7,485 bases of DNA from an uncultured Lactobacillus sp. (GTDB taxonomy: Bacteria; Bacillota; Bacilli; Lactobacillales; Lactobacillaceae), in the NCBI GenBank assembly GCA_945281075.1, contig CALYQE010000095.1:1-7485 (forward strand), in the 5' to 3' direction. Below, one piece after another: positions 1-3,847 of this stretch. The notes under the pieces are model-generated. The model ran no database searches. It worked only from the letters and a program-made list of their open reading frames with translations, and was not told the origin of the DNA. The translations under genes were made by a program, and so were the position numbers. Every line of letters begins with the position of its first letter. The first letter of the stretch is position 1.

Positions 1-73
1 CATTAATCTTGCCTCTTAATTCGAGTGCTCCATTCATACTAGTAATTAATTTTTGCTTATCGAACTTACGCAT
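1..73 (-). CDS. Partial CDS (N-terminus only), possible SIS-domain sugar isomerase/deglycase
   Basis: Only the first 24 codons are present, because the gene runs off the left edge. The start is ATG at 71-73, and GAGGAG on the minus strand (78-83) is a good ribosome binding site. The start overlaps the last 8 bases of the DeoC-like gene (TAA at 66-68), so this is the next operon gene and is probably translationally coupled. The residues begin MRKFDKQKL and continue with SMNGALELRGKI. From memory, an FDKEK...NGALALR...I pattern opens several SIS-domain sugar-phosphate isomerase/deglycase proteins (FrlB/GfrF-like). That would suit an operon with an FrlC-like epimerase, but 24 residues cannot prove it. 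It does not resemble a mannose-class EIIA, which normally opens with a short beta strand leading to the HG phosphorylation motif. That a gene starts here is well supported; the family is a guess. Confidence 0.55.
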   Translation of the reverse strand, partial: MRKFDKQKLITSMNGALELRGKIN

Positions 74-728
74 TTTTCTCCTCTTTTTCTTGTTCTACTA
101 TCTTAATACCCGCACTTGCTCCTAAAATTGATGCACCTGCATTAAGGAATTTTTTTGCTTCTAAATATGTGTGAATCCCACCAGCTGCCTTTATTTTGAT
201 TGATGAATCTAAAATACGTTTCATAAGTTTCACATCTTCAATCTTAGCACCAGAAAAGCTTCTACCGGTTGAGGTTTTCAGAAATGCCGGCTTAATGCGA
301 TTTGCTATTTCACATATTTTTTCTTTTGCAGCATTGTCGCCATCTAGTTTACACATTTCAACAATTACTTTGTCTTTAATTCCGTTCTTCTTACAGAAGC
401 TAGAAATTGCCGCCATTTCTTTTTCAATAGCATGAAAGTCCCGATTTTCAACATTTTTTTGGTTTAACGGATAATCGATTTCTTCAAAATTCTTAGCCGC
501 ATAATCAGCAAACCTTTTCATTTTGCTATCAAGATCCATCTTACCTTCAGGAAAGTCAACAGCACCAGCAATGATAATGTCTGTATCTCTTAAATAGTCT
601 TTAGCAAAATCATATTCTTTTTCAGGCTTAGCAAAAACAGCTCGAAAATTATACTTTTTTGCTTTTTCCAAATATTGTTCAAAAGTATCATTTGGATCAT
701 CAATATAATCAATTTTCTTGTTTATCAT
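66..728 (-). CDS. Divergent DeoC-like class I aldolase (deoxyribose-phosphate aldolase family)
   Basis: This 220-residue protein has the usual length of the DeoC/DERA family, cytoplasmic class I (Schiff-base) aldolases; the known member splits deoxyribose-5-phosphate into glyceraldehyde-3-phosphate and acetaldehyde. Visible family marks are EIDYPLN with Asp85 (DERA Asp102 position), FLKTSTG with Lys151 (Schiff-base lysine, DERA Lys167), KAAGGI with Lys180 (DERA Lys201), and LGASAGI at 202-208, which with GG at 183-184 forms the phosphate site. The N-terminal third is unusual. The family's LDHTLLKP-type opening is replaced by IDYIDDPND, the residue aligned with DERA Cys47 is Phe, and KTSTGF has become KTSTGR. 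The catalytic machinery therefore looks intact while the substrate pocket is altered. The ATG at 726-728 follows the EIID stop by 24 bases, with a modest AAGG ribosome binding site. Its place in a PTS operon suggests it cleaves the phosphorylated product of the imported sugar into triose phosphate; that is inference. Confidence 0.85.
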   Translation of the reverse strand: MINKKIDYIDDPNDTFEQYLEKAKKYNFRAVFAKPEKEYDFAKDYLRDTDIIIAGAVDFPEGKMDLDSKMKRFADYAAKNFEEIDYPLNQKNVENRDFHAIEKEMAAISSFCKKNGIKDKVIVEMCKLDGDNAAKEKICEIANRIKPAFLKTSTGRSFSGAKIEDVKLMKRILDSSIKIKAAGGIHTYLEAKKFLNAGASILGASAGIKIVEQEKEEKNA

Positions 729-752
729 TCTTTTTTCGACCTTATAAATCTT

Positions 753-1583
753 TTAAACACCTAAAATTCCCCAAGCAGTCAGCAAAACACCAATGATAGT
801 TGCACCTAAAAGCTGCCAAAGCACGTTGACTTTCTTTTTATTTAGTACGTAAAAAATATACAAAACTAATAATGACAAAAGTCCAGGTAAAATGCTATCT
901 AATATGCTTTGCAGTGATGTAGCAGTTTTTCCTGTGCCAAACTTAGCAACAACCTTAACTACAACCATATTCTGTGTCATAGCACCGATGACCATCACAC
1001 CCAAAATTCCGGCTGCATCCTTAAACTTATCCATCAGTCCGGATTTTTGAATTCTTTCAAGGTAACTAGTACCAATGTTATATCCGACTTTTACTCCAAA
1101 ATATCTAACAAGATATGCCGGTATGTTATAAGTTAACAAAAAAATCATTGGTCCTAATATATTGCCTTTCAATGACAAGGAAGCGGCAATTCCAACAGCT
1201 AGAACTCTGAGAGTGCCCAAAAATAATGAATCGCCTATACCAGATAATGGTCCCATTAAAGCAGTCTTAATTGCACTGATTGAGCTAACGTCGAAATCCT
1301 TATCTTCTGCGTTCTTTTCCTCCATTGACGCCACTACACCACCGATAAATGGTACAAGTTGCGGTGTACAGTTGAAGAACTCCATTTGACGTTCAAGAGA
1401 TTCTGTATATTCTTTTTGATCGCCATGATAAAGTTTTTTCATAAGTGGTGCCATCATATAGGCAAAAGCCAAATGCATCTGTCTTTCGTAATTCCAGCCA
1501 AATTCCATAGGCAATGAACGCCACATAATTTGCATTAAGTCTTTATTGGTAACTTTTTTTTCATTAGAAATCGTCGTCATCAT
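753..1583 (-). CDS. PTS mannose/fructose/sorbose family EIID component
   Basis: This 276-residue membrane protein pairs with EIIC to form the sugar channel of a mannose-class PTS permease. Family marks are an N-terminal cytoplasmic stretch with MWRSLPMEFGWNYERQ (20-35), the FNCTPQLVPFIGG motif (70-82, in place of the common FNTHP form), and KTALMGPLSGIGDSLFLG (106-123), the EIID signature. Hydrophobic segments follow at about 125-160, 190-212 and 228-248, and the protein ends in a final membrane helix at 255-275. The length is normal for EIID. The first ATG at 1581-1583 lies 6 bases after AGGAGG, and a second ATG follows immediately, so translation may begin at either. The gene overlaps the end of the EIIC gene by 20 bases, which implies coupled translation. 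The assignment is firm; the sugar transported cannot be read from the sequence. Confidence 0.96.
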   Translation of the reverse strand: MMTTISNEKKVTNKDLMQIMWRSLPMEFGWNYERQMHLAFAYMMAPLMKKLYHGDQKEYTESLERQMEFFNCTPQLVPFIGGVVASMEEKNAEDKDFDVSSISAIKTALMGPLSGIGDSLFLGTLRVLAVGIAASLSLKGNILGPMIFLLTYNIPAYLVRYFGVKVGYNIGTSYLERIQKSGLMDKFKDAAGILGVMVIGAMTQNMVVVKVVAKFGTGKTATSLQSILDSILPGLLSLLVLYIFYVLNKKKVNVLWQLLGATIIGVLLTAWGILGV

Positions 1584-2352
1584 TTACATCCTCCTGACTT
1601 GAACCATTGGTACTTACTACTGCACGATTTTGATCGGAATGAAACCTTACAAAAACAATGATTAATCCGAAAAGCGCAACGCCAAGTACAGGAACTTTTA
1701 GATAAGCTGATAGTAAGAAACCTAAGAAAAAGTACGGCAAAACTGTTTTATTCATTATCATTTCTAGTAAAATGGCAAACCCAATTGCTGGCAACATGTT
1801 TGCTGCAACTTGTAAACCATTAATAATATTTTGTGGTATTACACTTAGTAAAGCTTTCATTCCTGCACTACCTGCATAATAGCCTAAAAAGCAGAGAATA
1901 CCACGGCGTGTACATTCAATTAATCCAATTCCCCACATTGATGCAGTTATACCACCTGGTTTCCCTTCTTTTGCATACCTATCTCCAATATGTGCAATAG
2001 CTGGAAAAATGACACTAGTAAGATTCCCAATTGCAAGTGAAAGCATTGCTATAGGCATTGCTATAGCAATAGCTGCACCGACTCCTTTCCCTAAAGAAAT
2101 AGCAAATGCGGTTCCTAGAACACCACCGACAATCACATCAGGTGGTAAATATGCCCCAACTGAAATTGCGCCCATAAACACTAATTCAAGTGATGCACCA
2201 ATAATTATTCCTTGAGACAAGTTGCCTAGAACTAACCCAACTAAAGGCCCTAAGATAATTGGTCTATTCAACATATTAGAGCCGATAGCAAAGTCCAACG
2301 GACCTACAAAGCCAACCAGCCCTATTAGTAGTGCTGTACCCAAATTGCTCAT
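1564..2352 (-). CDS. PTS mannose/fructose/sorbose family EIIC component
   Basis: This 262-residue integral membrane protein is the EIIC subunit of a mannose-class PTS permease and forms the sugar-translocating core with EIID. The signature GASLELVFMGAISVGAYLPPD at 52-72 is typical of the family, followed by GGVLGTAFAISLGKG (76-90). Most of the chain from 3 to 236 is hydrophobic, with a cytoplasmic-looking charged segment around 122-133 (GDRYAKEGKPGG). The start ATG at 2350-2352 has GGAG 7 bases upstream, and the gene begins 14 bases after the epimerase stop (TAG). The last dozen residues are strikingly acidic (QEDVNDDDDF). They are read from the same bases that carry the ribosome binding site and the start codons of EIID in another frame, so the tail may reflect that overlap rather than a functional motif. 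Confidence 0.96.
   Translation of the reverse strand: MSNLGTALLIGLVGFVGPLDFAIGSNMLNRPIILGPLVGLVLGNLSQGIIIGASLELVFMGAISVGAYLPPDVIVGGVLGTAFAISLGKGVGAAIAIAMPIAMLSLAIGNLTSVIFPAIAHIGDRYAKEGKPGGITASMWGIGLIECTRRGILCFLGYYAGSAGMKALLSVIPQNIINGLQVAANMLPAIGFAILLEMIMNKTVLPYFFLGFLLSAYLKVPVLGVALFGLIIVFVRFHSDQNRAVVSTNGSSQEDVNDDDDF
1590..1595 (-). promoter_or_regulatory. Ribosome binding site of EIID, inside the EIIC gene
   Basis: Minus-strand AGGAGG lies 6 bases before the first EIID ATG and 9 before the second (ATGATG). It sits within the last codons of EIIC, so ribosomes finishing EIIC pass straight over it. Both spacings are workable, so the mature start could be Met1 or Met2. Confidence 0.8.
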
Positions 2353-2366
2353 TATTATTCTCCAAT

Positions 2367-3206
2367 CTATTCTAAAAATGGTTTTAAAAAATTCAGTGCT
2401 TTTAGTTCTGTTTGTGCCGGATTTAAGAAATACTGAGGTTGCCCAAATTCAAAAGTAAAATCACCATGATATTGAAATGTATTAAAAGTTTTTAAATCAT
2501 TAGCTGGATTGCGAGTACCCTCACCCCAGCACTTATGACCAACTGGATTCCCGTCAACAAAGTGACAGTGAATAATTTTGTATCCAAAGGCTTCAAAATA
2601 TTGTGAAATTGTCTCCTTATTTCTCGCCATTGCACCTAAATCAATGTTGATTCCAACATTTTCTTCGTCTACACATTCAAGATAAAGTTTCAAATCAACA
2701 ATGGAATTCACTAAATGCGATTCTTCTGGCTGCAGAGCTTCAATCGCAACCTTAACTTCGTTAGAAGAAGCATATTCAGCAACGTTCTTCATCATTTCAA
2801 CCGATCTATCCCAAGCAGCCTTTGGATCCTCATCGTAATAGTCCCAGCCAGAATTAAGTGCCACCATGTGAACACCGAGTTCGGCACTAGCATCAATTAA
2901 ATTTTTAAAATAATTCAGTGAACCTTCACGAAGATTTCTACCCTTTGCTGCCAAATTATATGGATTGGGATTGCTTTGCTGAGGAGTTAAACATATTACC
3001 TTAAGATGATGATCAGCCAAACGTTTTTTAATACTATCGACATTTTGATAACCTGTTTTTTCTATCCAAAAGTGTTGTGGACTTGTCCAAAGTTCAATAT
3101 TAGATAGACCATTTTTACACACAGAATCTAAGAAATAATCGAATGTATAATTTCTATAGTAATAATTCATGGCTGCTAAACGACTGCGCTTAATTTTATT
3201 ATTCAT
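2367..3206 (-). CDS. FrlC-like sugar (phosphate) isomerase/epimerase, xylose-isomerase-like TIM barrel
   Basis: This 279-residue cytoplasmic enzyme belongs to the AP_endonuc_2/xylose-isomerase-like TIM-barrel family, which includes D-tagatose/D-psicose 3-epimerase and fructoselysine 3-epimerase FrlC. The four metal ligands expected for this fold are visible: Glu156 (AIEALQP), Asp189 (NIDLGAM), His215 (HCHFVDG) and Glu253 (FEFGQ). The spacings Glu-33-Asp and Asp-26-His equal those of tagatose 3-epimerase (152/185/211), so the Mn/Mg site should be intact. NPYNL at 81-85, followed by LREGSL, recalls the YPYNM...RRESL stretch of FrlC. The ATG at 3204-3206 has AGGA 6 bases upstream and follows the EIIB stop by only 8 bases. 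An epimerase placed between EIIB and EIIC is unusual. Because the PTS phosphorylates during uptake, the substrate is probably a sugar phosphate, whereas FrlC itself acts on an unphosphorylated substrate. The fold is firm; the exact reaction is unknown. Confidence 0.85.
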   Translation of the reverse strand: MNNKIKRSRLAAMNYYYRNYTFDYFLDSVCKNGLSNIELWTSPQHFWIEKTGYQNVDSIKKRLADHHLKVICLTPQQSNPNPYNLAAKGRNLREGSLNYFKNLIDASAELGVHMVALNSGWDYYDEDPKAAWDRSVEMMKNVAEYASSNEVKVAIEALQPEESHLVNSIVDLKLYLECVDEENVGINIDLGAMARNKETISQYFEAFGYKIIHCHFVDGNPVGHKCWGEGTRNPANDLKTFNTFQYHGDFTFEFGQPQYFLNPAQTELKALNFLKPFLE

Positions 3207-3214
3207 GTAAAATC

Positions 3215-3685
3215 CTATCTAACATCTTGATAAAGTTCTTTTTTATCATTTGGAACTTGACGAATCTCAACCTCACAGCCATTTTTTACTAACTCATCAA
3301 GCTTTTTCTCATCGTCAGTTGTGACGTTAATAGCTTTGCTGATTTGTATAGTATTTTCAACTGGTTTTGTCCCTCCCAAGTTAATATGATTGATTGCAGG
3401 ATAAGCACTAGCCAAAGCGTAGGCGTCTGCAACTGATTCTACGACAATAAATAACCTATATTTATCGGTCACACCACTTTGCAATGCTTTAATCGAATTA
3501 TTAATATTTTTAATTACCAACTTCACACCTTGAGGTTTAGCAAGTTTTATTGCTGTTTTCCTAATCTCATTATTTGGCACATCGTCATTAGCAATTAGTA
3601 TGCAATCCACGCCTAATTCTTGTGTCCATGAAAAGGCAACTTGACCATGCAATAAGCGATGATCCACTCTCATTAACTTAATCAA
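3215..3685 (-). CDS. PTS mannose/fructose/sorbose family EIIB component
   Basis: This 156-residue cytoplasmic phosphocarrier passes phosphate from EIIA to the incoming sugar. The first 15 residues, MIKLMRVDHRLLHGQ, match the family opening (MIKLxRIDxRLxHGQ), with His13 as the phosphorylated residue. Other typical stretches are VAFSWTQELGVDCILIANDDV, the NLGGTKP loop (102-108) and EVEIRQVPNDKK near the end. It is the first gene of the operon, with a leader of about 38 bases from the predicted sigma-54 start point. The start is TTG at 3683-3685. It is preferred because AGGAGG lies 7 bases upstream and because the homology begins there; the first ATG (residue 5) would be 19 bases from that site and cut into the first strand. 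In LevR systems the EIIB also phosphorylates the regulator's PRD2 when sugar is absent. No EIIA is fused to it, and none is encoded in the window. Confidence 0.96.
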   Translation of the reverse strand: MIKLMRVDHRLLHGQVAFSWTQELGVDCILIANDDVPNNEIRKTAIKLAKPQGVKLVIKNINNSIKALQSGVTDKYRLFIVVESVADAYALASAYPAINHINLGGTKPVENTIQISKAINVTTDDEKKLDELVKNGCEVEIRQVPNDKKELYQDVR

Positions 3686-3692
3686 AGAAATT

Positions 3693-3698
3693 CCTCCT
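3693..3698 (-). promoter_or_regulatory. Ribosome binding site fixing the TTG start of EIIB
   Basis: Minus-strand AGGAGG within AAAGGAGGAA lies 7 bases before the TTG at 3683-3685. This selects the rare start codon over the in-frame ATG four codons later. Confidence 0.85.
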
Positions 3699-3733
3699 TT
3701 TAAAAACTAATCTTTTACTTCCATCTAGTTTTT

Positions 3734-3749
3734 AGCAATTATCATGCCA
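3734..3749 (-). promoter_or_regulatory. Sigma-54 (-24/-12) promoter of the PTS operon
   Basis: Read on the minus strand the bases are TGGCATGATAATTGCT. This matches the RpoN consensus TGGCAC-N5-TTGCW at all but one position, with the GG (3748-3747) and GC (3736-3735) elements at the canonical spacing. The predicted start point is near 3723, giving a leader of about 38 bases before the TTG of EIIB. The neighbouring regulator carries the GAFTGA sigma-54 contact motif, which independently supports the call. Expression should need RpoN plus the activated LevR-type protein. Confidence 0.92.
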
Positions 3750-3753
3750 AGTA

Positions 3754-3819
3754 AGTGTCAAAAAAAAAGCGGCCAATACTGACCACATTTTGTGATAATT
3801 TTAATTAAATTTTGACACT
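3754..3819. repeat. 10-bp inverted repeat flanking the terminator
   Basis: AGTGTCAAAA at 3754-3763 and TTTTGACACT at 3810-3819 are exact inverse copies separated by 46 bases. The left copy shares its A/T run with the terminator's T tract and sits 5 bases upstream of the -24 box. The pair may be activator half-sites in DNA, or an outer stem around the terminator hairpin in RNA. Confidence 0.6.
3760..3786 (-). terminator. Intrinsic terminator of the LevR-type regulator gene
   Basis: On the minus strand GTGGTC and GGCCGC form a 6-bp stem (four Watson-Crick pairs and two G-U wobbles) around the loop AGTATT, followed at once by nine Ts. It lies 55 bases after the regulator's TGA and upstream of the sigma-54 promoter, so it should insulate the operon from read-through. 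The stem is short, so some leakage is possible. Confidence 0.65.
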
Positions 3820-3847
3820 ATTAAAGCTGTATTTTATTTTGTCAAAA
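3810..3847. promoter_or_regulatory. Candidate upstream activator site: inverted TTTTGACA half-sites
   Basis: TTTTGACA at 3810-3817 and its inverse TGTCAAAA at 3840-3847 form 8-bp arms with a 22-base spacer. Relative to the predicted start near 3723 they sit at roughly -87 to -124, a usual distance for a sigma-54 activator site. A third copy, TGTCAAAA at 3756-3763, lies just upstream of the -24 element. The rightmost arm overlaps the last codons and stop of the regulator gene. The repeats are seen; binding by the LevR-type protein is inferred. Confidence 0.4.

Noticed and set aside
2009..2458. Two plus-strand frames opposite EIIC and the epimerase gene
   Set aside because: Proline- and isoleucine-rich translations are the antisense of the hydrophobic EIIC codons; no start signals or motifs.
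3734..3762. Vegetative promoter for EIIB using TTGACA at 3762-3757
   Set aside because: No acceptable -10 lies 16-18 bases downstream, whereas the sigma-54 elements fit exactly.
3811..3841. Plus-strand vegetative promoter (TTGACA, 17 bases, TATTTT)
   Set aside because: It would fire antisense into the regulator's 3' end with no gene ahead of it; the TTGACA is part of the repeated half-site and the -10 is poor.
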